Source of the DNA: Purpureocillium takamizusanense
Lineage: Eukaryota; Ascomycota; Sordariomycetes; Hypocreales; Ophiocordycipitaceae
Assembly (NCBI RefSeq): GCF_022605165.1
Contig: NC_063075.1
Span: 496,001-560,000 of the forward strand
Direction: 5' to 3'
Length of the DNA: 64,000 nt
In this document: positions 8,545-17,556 of the stretch, piece after piece
Layout: each line of letters begins with the position of its first letter
How positions within the stretch are numbered: position 1 is the first letter of the stretch
Translations under genes and position numbers: made by a program
The notes under the pieces: model-generated
What the model saw: only the letters and a program-made list of their open reading frames with translations
Database searches by the model: none
What the model was told of the DNA's origin: nothing

Positions 8545-11460
8545 CTATCCGACGACGGCGATGCCCATGGCAGCACCCGTCGGTGTGAGTCGCGTTACCT
8601 GGCTTCGGACCATGGCGCGGGTACGGTCCGATATCCTCGGCCGAGACACGGCGCCGCGCGCAGCGCGTGATGATTGCTTGGATGAATCGCCAGTAGTCGA
8701 TGGCTGTTGAGAGGCCATCACGCAGCACATGTACTGCACAAACGCAGACACGGCGGCAACTGCAACGGCGGTGTTGCCGGACGCGGGCTGGCTCGAGTCG
8801 ATGGACGCGGCGGTTTGAGAGTCGCCGACGACCTCGACAGGAGCGCTCGCCGACACGCGGGCGGCATATGTGGCCTGTGACATGGCCACGCGAGAGTGGT
8901 TGATGGCGAGACCCATCGACTCGGTGCTTGACTGAACAGCCGTGTCCATAGTAGACGACACGGTGCTCGATGCGACGGCCTGGCCGTACAGCAGGCTGGA
9001 ACCATGAGCCCCATCGGGACCACGGTTGTGCGCATGATTGACGCGGTACGCCTGGTGGCGTCCAGGGCCGCTCAGGACAGTCTGAGGGGCCCCGGTTACG
9101 TCCTGTTCGCCAGAAGAGACATCGCCGGGAGATTCCGCAGCAGCGACCTCTACAGCGTGAAGACGGACAGGCGAGTCGCGAGACGCAACGTCCCGGCTTT
9201 GGCCAGGATGAACCGAAGACTCGGTTATCGATGCCAGGCCGGTTAAGCCGCTGGGTATGGTGAAGACGGGGTCGCCATCGGCGAAAAGAGTTTCCCCGTC
9301 CACGGCAGCCATGGTCGGGCGCAGGCGTAGTCGCTGTACAGGATCGTCCACATGTTGATCCTTTGAAAAGGTTAGAGAGTGCGGTGGCATGTCATATGCG
9401 CCGAAACGTACGATTAGAGGGAACTGATCCTCCCGGCCAGCACCTGAGGTTGATGCAGCCACATGATCTTGAGTGGAAATCGCAGCTGGGTGTTCCTTTT
9501 TGCAGGTCAGTCGCTGTGCAGTAAATGGCAAAGACGTGGTAGTACGTACACTGCGACGCCTGGCAGAGGCAATGAGTGCCGCGCTCGCGGCGGATCGAGA
9601 GAGTGCTGGCGATTCCTTTTTCCAAGTTAGTCGCCGTGGCGGCGGAAAGCAGATTGCAGGAATACGTACACTGCCGCGCTCGTCGGAGGCAGAGACTGCC
9701 GCATCCGCGACGGACTGAACAAGTGCTGGCGATTCCTTTTTCCAAATTAGCCGCCATACATGGTGCTCTATGGGCTCGGAAACACGTACACTTGCAGCCA
9801 GCTCGGAGCTAGTCGAGGTCAAGCCAGAGACATTGAGACTAGTTGATACCTTTCGAGAAGTCAGTCGCTGATTCTTGGTCACACGAAAGGGGCATCTTTG
9901 ACGTACGCTATCCAGGACGCGGGTATCAGAGCCGTCCTCGGCCATGACGACCGTGCCCGGCGGGCAGCAGATCAGCACGCGGCCGCCGACTGAATCAGAT
10001 GCGTTGGAGTTGGCAGGAACAGAGGTGGCAAGGACGCCCTCGTCCCTACCCACACTCAGACCCGGATCGTAGTAAGGCATGCCGCCGATGTTGTCGGTGG
10101 AGGTATTGAATTGGCGAGCAATTGCCTCCCAATCGTCCACATCTTCGCCGCTGGTGACACCGTTCGGTGGCGGGCATTGAGACATCAGTGGTTCGTTGAG
10201 ATTGGGCAGACTTGACGTCGAGTTGCCAATCGGCAGCATGCGCTCATCTTCGGAGAAGGTGGACTCGGGCGAGTACAAGTTGAAGTCGGCGTAGTCGCTG
10301 CCCGCGGAACCGGGTTGGTCAAGGAAGGGGTACTGAGGAGACCTCGACTGCTGGGAATCATAGCCGTCGACATCGCCGCCAGGAGGTGCATTCGGTTCAT
10401 ACAGGCCGACGTCGCCACCAGGTGGCGCTCCAGGTTCGGAGTAGTTCAGATCACTACCTGGGGTGGCGTTGACATCTTGTGATTGCGGCGGCGTGAGCAC
10501 CTTGCCGGGAGACGCCGACGAGGACGCAGAAGAGGACTGAGAGAAATAGTTATCTGGGTCGAGGAAGAAGTCGTAGTCGGGCACAGTCTCCATCGGAGGG
10601 AACTGCACAAACTCATCCCAGGCCGCAGCGGTATCGAGCGACTCGAGCGCGGTGAAATCAAGCGATGAGTCGAGGTCAAAGGACGGGAACGAAGGCTCGT
10701 CCAGAAGCATGGCATAAGGATCGGGAATATCGCCAACCTGTATTTGTGGAGCTGTAGGCGGAGGTGCTTCTTGCGTTGCCATCTTTTGCTTCTTGGCCGG
10801 CTTCGCGATGGCCGCAGCGACTGGTTGCGGCTGGGCAGCTCCTCGCTTCTTGTGGCTGGGATCGCAGCGGATCTTCTTGCGGCGACAGCTGTCGCAGGCC
10901 TTGATGATGCGCATGAGGTGGGCGTGGTCACGCTGCTCCTTGGTCTTGGATCCGCGGGAGGCCGAATTTGTCACATCGCGACCGTCCTTGGTGAGGATCT
11001 TCATGCCGGGCAGGCTGGAGAAGTCGGTGGCGGTCTGATGCCTCGAGGGAGGGCTTGCCGCCTTGGAGGAATGCCGCCGGCGCTGCGTGGTGGACGAGTG
11101 TGAGGTTGTGGAGGCAGCTGCGCTCCAGTCCCAGCTGGATGTGATGGGAGAGACGTTGAAGGACGAGCTCGCGGAGTCGAGCGAGGGGCTGACAGCGGCA
11201 GGCGACTCGGCAGCGGGGGACGCGGCCATGACGGGGTAGAACTTGAAGTTTTGGCCGGTCATGTGCGCGTACTCGAGGAAGTCGACGGTGATGGTGGCGC
11301 GCTTGTCCTTGATCGAGGCAGGACCCGGGATGAAGGCGCCGATCATGTCATCGAGCTGCTGCGACCCAAGGGCGGGGAAGAACTGCAGCTGAGCACCGAG
11401 CGATGGCTGGAAGACGGAAAAGCCCTGGGGAAGACTGGATTGGGAGCTGGAGGCCGCCAT
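8545..11460 (-). CDS. Half-zinc-cluster regulator-like protein with a tandem intron array
   Basis: From the first ATG (11460) the unspliced frame is open for 971 residues. I infer five introns at 9906-9850, 9789-9736, 9669-9616, 9549-9496 and 9411-9361 (57, 54, 54, 54 and 51 nt). All are phase 0, have a GTACGT donor, a CTRAC- or CTAAT-like branch site close to the 3' end, and an AAAG|G acceptor; full splicing gives 881 residues. Residues 1-80 form a conserved-looking N-terminus (LGAQLQFFPALGSQQLDDMI; VDFLEYAHMTGQNFKFYP). Near residues 181-204 comes HLMRIIKACDSCRRKKIRCD, which resembles the first half of a Zn(II)2Cys6 cluster (C189, C192, C199). The second three cysteines are absent. The rest is Ser/Pro/Asp-rich and disordered, with a hydrophobic stretch near the C-terminus (VAVAAVSAFVQYMCCVM). 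A nuclear DNA-binding role is likely but unproven. Confidence 0.75.
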   Translation of the reverse strand: MAASSSQSSLPQGFSVFQPSLGAQLQFFPALGSQQLDDMIGAFIPGPASIKDKRATITVDFLEYAHMTGQNFKFYPVMAASPAAESPAAVSPSLDSASSSFNVSPITSSWDWSAAASTTSHSSTTQRRRHSSKAASPPSRHQTATDFSSLPGMKILTKDGRDVTNSASRGSKTKEQRDHAHLMRIIKACDSCRRKKIRCDPSHKKRGAAQPQPVAAAIAKPAKKQKMATQEAPPPTAPQIQVGDIPDPYAMLLDEPSFPSFDLDSSLDFTALESLDTAAAWDEFVQFPPMETVPDYDFFLDPDNYFSQSSSASSSASPGKVLTPPQSQDVNATPGSDLNYSEPGAPPGGDVGLYEPNAPPGGDVDGYDSQQSRSPQYPFLDQPGSAGSDYADFNLYSPESTFSEDERMLPIGNSTSSLPNLNEPLMSQCPPPNGVTSGEDVDDWEAIARQFNTSTDNIGGMPYYDPGLSVGRDEGVLATSVPANSNASDSVGGRVLICCPPGTVVMAEDGSDTRVLDSVRQRCPFRVTKNQRLTSRKVSTSLNVSGLTSTSSELAASVRVSEPIEHHVWRLIWKKESPALVQSVADAAVSASDERGSVRIPAICFPPPRRLTWKKESPALSRSAASAALIASARRRSVRTTTSLPFTAQRLTCKKEHPAAISTQDHVAASTSGAGREDQFPLIVRFGAYDMPPHSLTFSKDQHVDDPVQRLRLRPTMAAVDGETLFADGDPVFTIPSGLTGLASITESSVHPGQSRDVASRDSPVRLHAVEVAAAESPGDVSSGEQDVTGAPQTVLSGPGRHQAYRVNHAHNRGPDGAHGSSLLYGQAVASSTVSSTMDTAVQSSTESMGLAINHSRVAMSQATYAARVSASAPVEVVGDSQTAASIDSSQPASGNTAVAVAAVSAFVQYMCCVMASQQPSTTGDSSKQSSRAARGAVSRPRISDRTRAMVRSQVTRLTPTGAAMGIAVVG
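9486..9789 (-). repeat. Tandem 120-bp intron-plus-exon units
   Basis: Donor sites lie at 9789, 9669 and 9549, exactly 120 bp apart. A 29-nt block spanning branch site, acceptor and exon start (9750-9722 and 9630-9602) matches at 28 of 29 positions between the first two units. The third unit is more diverged. Each of the first two units has a 54-nt intron and a 66-nt exon encoding about 22 residues beginning ESPAL. Confidence 0.85.
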
Positions 11461-13903
11461 TGTAGAGGGAGAATGGGGGCACTGAGAGAGAGAGAGGTCG
11501 AAATCCAAGGTGTTGGCGGTTGAAAGCACGTCTCTGCGAGAGACCGAGCGTTGTGTCACGGAAGGGCGGGGTCACGGTCTTCAAGCGATGGTGTGTAAGT
11601 CACCCGAACTCTTCTCTCTCGTAGCTTGTGCGAGCGAGACTTACAGAGGGAGAGACGGGAGACCCTCGATTAGGTGAGAGGAACCACAATGTGATTTGAA
11701 TTGAGTAGTCGTTACGAAAAAAAGTTGTCAGCGGCCGGCGTGTTTGTCCCGCGCGGCGCCTGGCAAAGGGTGGTTGCTGACAGGATGGTGGGGTGGGGGA
11801 GGAGAAGAGAAGAATGAGTGGAAAGCCGAAGCTTGAGGATGTGACAGGGCCTCAAGTCGGGCAACGAGAGACGACGACAATGGCGAGGTGGAAAAGCACA
11901 GGGCCCGCGTCTTGTCGGAGAGAGCAATGCGGCTTCGTGATCCGAGAGAGGAATCTTGGGAAGAAGGGGAAGGGGAAGAGACGGAGAAGGGGGCCTCAGG
12001 CGCGCTCGGGAGGGAGTCATGGACGGTATTTCACTTGTTTGACCGATGAAGCCCGTCCGTCCTTCCCCCCCAGGCCATGGCGCAGCGCTGGCCGTGGTGG
12101 AGGCTGACTCTTTCGGCGTGCTCAAAGAGGCCTAGCGCGGGGGGCGCCGTCTGCGCGCTCCAGCCAGTCAGGAGCGCTGCCGCCGCCAGGGGTCGCCGTT
12201 TGGCCGCCCTCGATTGGCCGGCGCGCCCCGCCCGCTGCACCACCCGCCATGGGCTTTCGGCGAGGAGCGCGCCCGCTGATTGGCCAATGGGGACACCTGC
12301 GGCCACGCCCGCGGCGGAAGGCGCATTTCCTGCGAGGAGTGAGTGACTCAACTTCTGCGGGCTGGCTGATGAGAGGGATTGAGAAAGTCGCTCCACTGCC
12401 GGCCGGCAGGGCCCACGGGCGAGTGACCTCCCGCATTACCCCAGACTCCAGCGCCGGCCAGGTACCTCCCCCATATCGCTGTCGACTTTTTTTGCTGCTT
12501 CGTCGCATCGCATCGTGTCGCACATCATCGGAGGTACTAAGTTAGTTAGTTAGGCGGCAGGGCTTTTTGATCGGTCAGTGGCTTGCTCAGCAGGGGTCCA
12601 ACGAGAAGGCTCGTCAGCTCAAACCCGACCGGCAATCGCGGACATATCCCTCCCTCCCTGGCAAAGCCTGCCGGGTGGTCTGCACACCATCACGGCACTG
12701 CGTGACCACGCGTGGCTTGGCTCGCTTCGATGCCTCGTTCTCCCACAGGAACCGCGTGTGCCCATGATGCTCACCCCACGACGCTGGGAGGTGCCGTGTC
12801 TCGAGCGAGGGGGCGCCCGGTATTTATAGGGAAAAAAGACATCCGGCCATTTGCCCCAGCCCAGCCCAGTCCAGCATCGTCACCCAAGGAGCAGCAAGAA
12901 TTCGGATGTCAAGGAGCCTTGGGCGAGGCCACATTCGGCTGGGTGGCTCCCTCCCCCTGCCTTCGTCCTGGAGCACCCTTCGCTGGTGACTCGTGCTCGG
13001 CCCTCCTCCTCTCCCGCACCTTGGTACAAACGCCACAGACTGTATATAACTGTACCATCGCGTCAGATGGAGGCATCGCATCATGAGCATGAAGACATCC
13101 TACTGCCACTCGATGTGGGCACAAAAAAAATCCTCCATCACCTAGCGTGTCCAATCGGGCTTCCACACTGCCGATGAGATGGTCACAAATGCCGCCGAGT
13201 CAATCGCAGACGAGCCGGGTATGTCTTCTTTCACGAGCAGGACACGAAGTATATTGTCGTCGGCGGTGGGGATCTTGGCCTCCAGTTCAGGGGTCTTTCT
13301 CCGAGTCGCAGAAGAAGCCTCAGATGGCTCAGTAATATGCTTCCGCCATCTTTCAAGCATACCCAGACCCAGCAATGCTACGCCATCCCCACAGTCAGTC
13401 ACGAGACACATACCGTGACCATGCATATAGTAAGGTGGTTCGTAACCACCTTATACCATTATGTAGTTACATGTTTTGCATGAGGATCAAACGTATCCTA
13501 TACTATACATTCGTTCTCAAGACAAGCCCCCCCCCCCCCAGGCCAACCTCCTCCTCCACAGGATCCAGCAAGTTTTCATCTCGCACGCTCTCCGTTGTAC
13601 GCCCGAGGACATTATCGGCATGTCCCGCAGGATCGAACGTCGGACCGCGGGGGCAACGCTCGTGTTCCTCGGGTCTGTTAGCTGGGGTTTTTTGCTACGG
13701 GGCAGCACACGTTTCACAACCTACGGACTACTGTCCTGTGGGAAAACATTCTGGTAATTTTACTAAAGTCAGGAAAACGGGTCACGCGCGCTACATGATG
13801 AACCTGTTCGCTCAGACCCTACTCAATGCATCGTCATAAGCTCATTCCTCGTGATAGCCAAGCAGCAGCAACAAGAGAGAGAGTCAACGACACCCGGCCC
13901 ACG
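11461..13903. other. Intergenic stretch, no gene called
   Basis: It holds the leader and promoter of the gene starting at 11460 and the 3' flank of the DUF2439 gene. The open frames overlap on both strands and carry no recognisable domain. A C-run occurs near 13528-13540. A GC-rich island at about 12050-12450 has CCAAT elements. Confidence 0.45.
12213..12288. promoter_or_regulatory. CCAAT-box group with an ATTGGCCAAT palindrome
   Basis: ATTGG occurs at 12213-12217, and a perfect 10-bp palindrome ATTGGCCAAT at 12279-12288 presents CCAAT boxes on both strands. CCAAT is the core site of the fungal HAP/CBC complex. The group lies about 800 bp upstream of the minus-strand ATG at 11460. Function is inferred only from the motif. 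Confidence 0.4.
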
Positions 13904-16783
13904 TCACCGCCTCCCCGTCGGCCTCGCCATTCCCAGCAAGTCTTCTGCATGCTTGCTCCAGGCCCCGCCGTTGGCCTTGCTGAACCCCGGCATGTCGGCG
14001 CCCTTCCTCGTCTCGGACCCCGCGTCGACGACCGCCGCCCTGATTGCACGCGGCCGCACCGAGATGGCCGCGGGCGGCTCGAGGGGCACGAGGCTCTGCG
14101 GGGCGTGCCCGGCCGCGTCTTCCCTCCGGGCCGCCTTCTTACCGCGCGTGGCCGGATTGAGAATTCGCGGTTTTGGGGCGGCGGTTGCAACAGAGTTGTT
14201 TGATTGTTCAACGGACGGATTCGTCTGGCCCGCGGCTGCAATTTTCGCAGACCCGGCGGCGGCCTGCGGCGCATTCCTGGACCCGGCCAGGTCCCCGGCC
14301 TCCTCGAGTTGGCCCTGGGCCTGTACTGGCGGGCTGGTTGGGTCGCCCGCCCTTGCGTATGCCGGCTGCTCAACGTCCCGGGCGTTTTCCGCGATATCAG
14401 AACGCTGGTTGGTTGAGGGTGCCAGCCCTCTATCCCTGTCCGTCAGCGGCGTAGGTTCGGTTGTTGAATCGTCAGATGCTGCGTGTGGATGCATTGTAGA
14501 CTTAGTCGGTGCTGATACGGCGGCTGTGCTCGTAGCATCGACATCTGCGCTGCTCACGGCACTGTGCGCCGCAACGCCACATGTTGGTGGCACGGCGGCC
14601 GAGCTTCCCAAATCAATCCTCCCTGTAGCGGCCGCAAAGGTCAAAGGGACTGCATTGTCGCTCACCACAAACCCTATAATCTCTCTGCTCTTGAGGCTCC
14701 TTCTAGCCATCTTGGCAATCCGAGGGCCCGACGGGGCGGGTTTATCGTCTGAAGTTGCGGCAGTTTTCCCCTGTGTGCGGGTTTCTTTGCGCCTTTTAGT
14801 CCGCGGCGGCGACGGATCGTCGTCGGAATCGTCATCGAACGGGTCTGGTGATGGAATTTTGCGGCGCCGAGTTTGTCGCGTAGGTCGCGGTGACGCAATA
14901 TTCGATCGGTGTGAAGACCCTGCGCAGGTGTCCTCTCCCTGACTGCCGTGGATGGATGCCCCGTCCCCTTCGACGGACGACGCTTCGTCGTCTAGTTTGC
15001 TTGCCTTACCCTTCTTCTGTTGCTTTCTGCGCCTCATAGCTGGCGCGTCGCTCTCGCTGCTCGACTCAGCAAAGACCGGTCCAAGACCACCATCTTCCGA
15101 GTGTTCTACATCAGTTGCGCTGTCAGGGCCCGCGCCTGGTGCCGCAGCTTCGTCCTCGGATACCATATCAATCCTTTCAGGTTCTGGTGTGACTTCAGCC
15201 GGTTGTCGTTTGCCTCGAGGTGGCTCAGCTGGCTTAGCTGTGCGGTCCAGTGGCCCGGCCTTGGCGCTGACACCGCTAGAGTCTGGAGTCTTGGACGAAC
15301 GTGACCTGTCCGCTTGCTGTTTCCTTTCTGCGACCATGAGCAGGCCTCTTCGTTGCCTCGACCGGATCCGAAGCTCCGCACGTGGCCCTTTTTCCTTGGG
15401 TGGCGCGCGCGGGTCCGGCGGGCGCGACACCGCATCGTTCTGTTTGTCGGGCGATGAGCTACCGCTGGGTTTGCCTTGTCGTTTGCGTGGGTTTTGTGGG
15501 TTGTTTTGCTTCGAATTCTCTTCTTTCCCCTTTCTGGCTGGCAGAGACGTGACTTTAGAGCGCACCGGCTCTCGCGGGACAGGCGTGTCAATATCCAAGT
15601 CTTCGTCGTCACCTGTGAGGTCGACTGGCGTTGATGATATCCTGGTGTTACGTACCGGATGTTGCCGCTCGCTAATGTTGCTCAAGGCTTGTCTTGGCTT
15701 CGATGTTGTCGCGTTAGCTTGGACGTTCTGTGGCTCATGTAAAGCGATCGCCTGACGAGGTTGTCGGCATGTTTGTGCCAAGGTCCCGACCGCGACGGCT
15801 GCCTCTCTGTGTTGGGGCACACTCCGGGTCGCGGGTGCCGTAAAGTGCGGAGATTTGCCCAGCGTATCTCGTGCCGACTGTTCAAGCATGACGACATCAC
15901 CAACCGGGTCGCCCGACACGTCCCGTACGCTCCTCTGGTCCTTATCCTGCAGGTCCTGGCTCCGTCCCTGTAGATTCGTCCGCTCCTTCAGAGCCCTGAC
16001 CCGCGCTAGCGCCTCTGCGGACGATGACGGGCAGGCCGAGAGCGTCAGCCTCGTGCCAAAAAGGCTCTGCGCGTACCCAGCCTTGCTCGGCGGCGTAGGC
16101 ATCCCGAGCCTTTGCCTTTTCGCTCCACGCTGTGCATCTGCTTCTGGTCGCTCCGCCACGTTCTCCCCCTCAGCTCGCCGCCGCACTTCAAACGGAGACT
16201 GTAGGGGTACGGTCGCGCGGCCAAGCGGGCCGGGGCTCGGGACGATGGCACTAAGAGGCCGGTGATTGAGTTGAAAGTGCGTTTGCGGCTGCTGCCTCTC
16301 CGTCGCGACCCTCGCCGCCGCCGCCGCTACCACTGGACCGGTTGTCGTGTCCCCGCGCGGCGTCGTCCGCCCTGGCGTCCTCGCCTCTCGCTCCGCCCTG
16401 CGCCGCTCCACGTCCCTCACACGCCGGTCCAGCACCTCGCTCAGGTCCTGCTCGCGCACGCCCGCGCACTCGGCGACCTGCACGATGGCCGCGCCGCGAT
16501 CCAGCTCCAGCTCCTCGCCCTCGTCGAGGTCGCCCGCGCCGGTGGGCCAGTGCGCGTCGCCGATGAAGTTGCCGCGTTCGTCGTACACCATGACGCGGCG
16601 GTTGAACGTGTGGTACTTGAGGCGGCCGTCCTGCCAGCGCTTCTGCTTGCGCCGCAGGTCGTGCGTGAAGAGGCATATGAAGTCCAGCACAGGCGCCGTG
16701 GTCGGCTGAGGCGGCGGATGCCCATGCCCGCCAACCCCGGAGGACGGCGGGTTGGCAACGGGCCTCCTCACGGCGAATGACAT
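13904..16783 (-). CDS. DUF2439-domain protein, Mte1/Dbl2/ZGRF1-like recombination factor
   Basis: A single exon of 959 residues. The start at 16783 (MSFAVRRPVANPPSS) is chosen because the open frame upstream has no ATG. Residues about 32-120 match the DUF2439 pattern: VLDFICLFTHDLRRKQKRWQ, DGRLKYHTFNRRVMVYDERG, NFIGDAHW. This domain occurs in yeast Mte1, fission yeast Dbl2 and the N-terminus of ZGRF1, which act with FANCM/Mph1-type helicases in D-loop processing and double-strand-break repair. The rest is long, polar and disordered (Lys/Arg/Ser/Glu-rich), with basic clusters suited to DNA binding. The C-terminus ends SKHAEDLLGMARPTGRR. No helicase domain is present, as in the fungal members. 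Family call is by motif; function is inferred. Confidence 0.78.
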   Translation of the reverse strand: MSFAVRRPVANPPSSGVGGHGHPPPQPTTAPVLDFICLFTHDLRRKQKRWQDGRLKYHTFNRRVMVYDERGNFIGDAHWPTGAGDLDEGEELELDRGAAIVQVAECAGVREQDLSEVLDRRVRDVERRRAEREARTPGRTTPRGDTTTGPVVAAAAARVATERQQPQTHFQLNHRPLSAIVPSPGPLGRATVPLQSPFEVRRRAEGENVAERPEADAQRGAKRQRLGMPTPPSKAGYAQSLFGTRLTLSACPSSSAEALARVRALKERTNLQGRSQDLQDKDQRSVRDVSGDPVGDVVMLEQSARDTLGKSPHFTAPATRSVPQHREAAVAVGTLAQTCRQPRQAIALHEPQNVQANATTSKPRQALSNISERQHPVRNTRISSTPVDLTGDDEDLDIDTPVPREPVRSKVTSLPARKGKEENSKQNNPQNPRKRQGKPSGSSSPDKQNDAVSRPPDPRAPPKEKGPRAELRIRSRQRRGLLMVAERKQQADRSRSSKTPDSSGVSAKAGPLDRTAKPAEPPRGKRQPAEVTPEPERIDMVSEDEAAAPGAGPDSATDVEHSEDGGLGPVFAESSSESDAPAMRRRKQQKKGKASKLDDEASSVEGDGASIHGSQGEDTCAGSSHRSNIASPRPTRQTRRRKIPSPDPFDDDSDDDPSPPRTKRRKETRTQGKTAATSDDKPAPSGPRIAKMARRSLKSREIIGFVVSDNAVPLTFAAATGRIDLGSSAAVPPTCGVAAHSAVSSADVDATSTAAVSAPTKSTMHPHAASDDSTTEPTPLTDRDRGLAPSTNQRSDIAENARDVEQPAYARAGDPTSPPVQAQGQLEEAGDLAGSRNAPQAAAGSAKIAAAGQTNPSVEQSNNSVATAAPKPRILNPATRGKKAARREDAAGHAPQSLVPLEPPAAISVRPRAIRAAVVDAGSETRKGADMPGFSKANGGAWSKHAEDLLGMARPTGRR

Positions 16784-17556
16784 TTTTTCCGTATGCCCAT
16801 AGCCTCGGGACACTTTTTCGTCGTGCCTAGTCGGGAGTTGTTGGAGGGTTCTCCAGTTTAGTGGTGATGTTGGTGGTGCTTGATTGCTGTCGTAGGCCCC
16901 GCGCGAGGTGACGCGCCGGGGAAGGCGTCTGACTCGATGCGCGCGACGCCAACTCACGTGCCTTCTCGCCCCTGAGGCGCCACATATCCAGGCGACAAGT
17001 CCACGCTGCACGTGGGAATGGGCTAGGAACCCGCCCGGCCTTCAATGCAATGACAAACCAGCACAAAGTACTAAGGTACGGAGTACTACTGGGTAGGTAC
17101 CTTAAACAACGCACAAGGAAGTCATCGTGCGAGATTGTTTACTTCAACAAGTACTATACTTCGTACACCAAGTGTCGTTTGTGAGCGGCCTATCGCTAGC
17201 GCCAAATACGTCCCCAGTTCCAAGCGGGCTCACTTCACGACAGTCTTCATCGTTTATGATAGCGCGCAATTTTGGCATGATACAATTGTCACATGATGAG
17301 CCAGGCGAATGCGACTCATAAACTTCGAGCCAAAGAGTCAATCTCTGTTCTGTCTAAGGGTATCATACAACCGCAGCTTGCAAGATGGGATCTGCAGCCA
17401 CGACCAAAAACTCCATGCGGGGCCAGCTTCTGCACTAGAATGCGGCCAAAAATGCGTCGTTCGCTCATGCCATGGGAGTGCAATGTCGCCCAAGCCTGGT
17501 GTGTCGTGTTCTGCACAAGCAAAGCGAATGCCCAAATGCGGTGTTCCTCCAATCGT
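16784..17556. other. Promoter-side intergenic stretch
   Basis: Upstream flank of the DUF2439 gene and 3' flank of the gene ending at 17557. No domain or RNA gene is visible. The DUF2439 frame stays open through part of it but without an ATG. Confidence 0.45.

Noticed and set aside
9726..9789. Alternative 64-nt introns ending at the CGCCAG acceptors
   Set aside because: They would leave 56-nt exons and shift the reading frame at each repeat. The AAAG acceptors give 54-nt phase-0 introns and match the first and fifth introns.
13851..15755. Long plus-strand frames (363 and 267 codons) opposite the DUF2439 gene
   Set aside because: They mirror the codon bias of the minus-strand gene, which has a recognisable N-terminal domain and an intact 959-codon frame.
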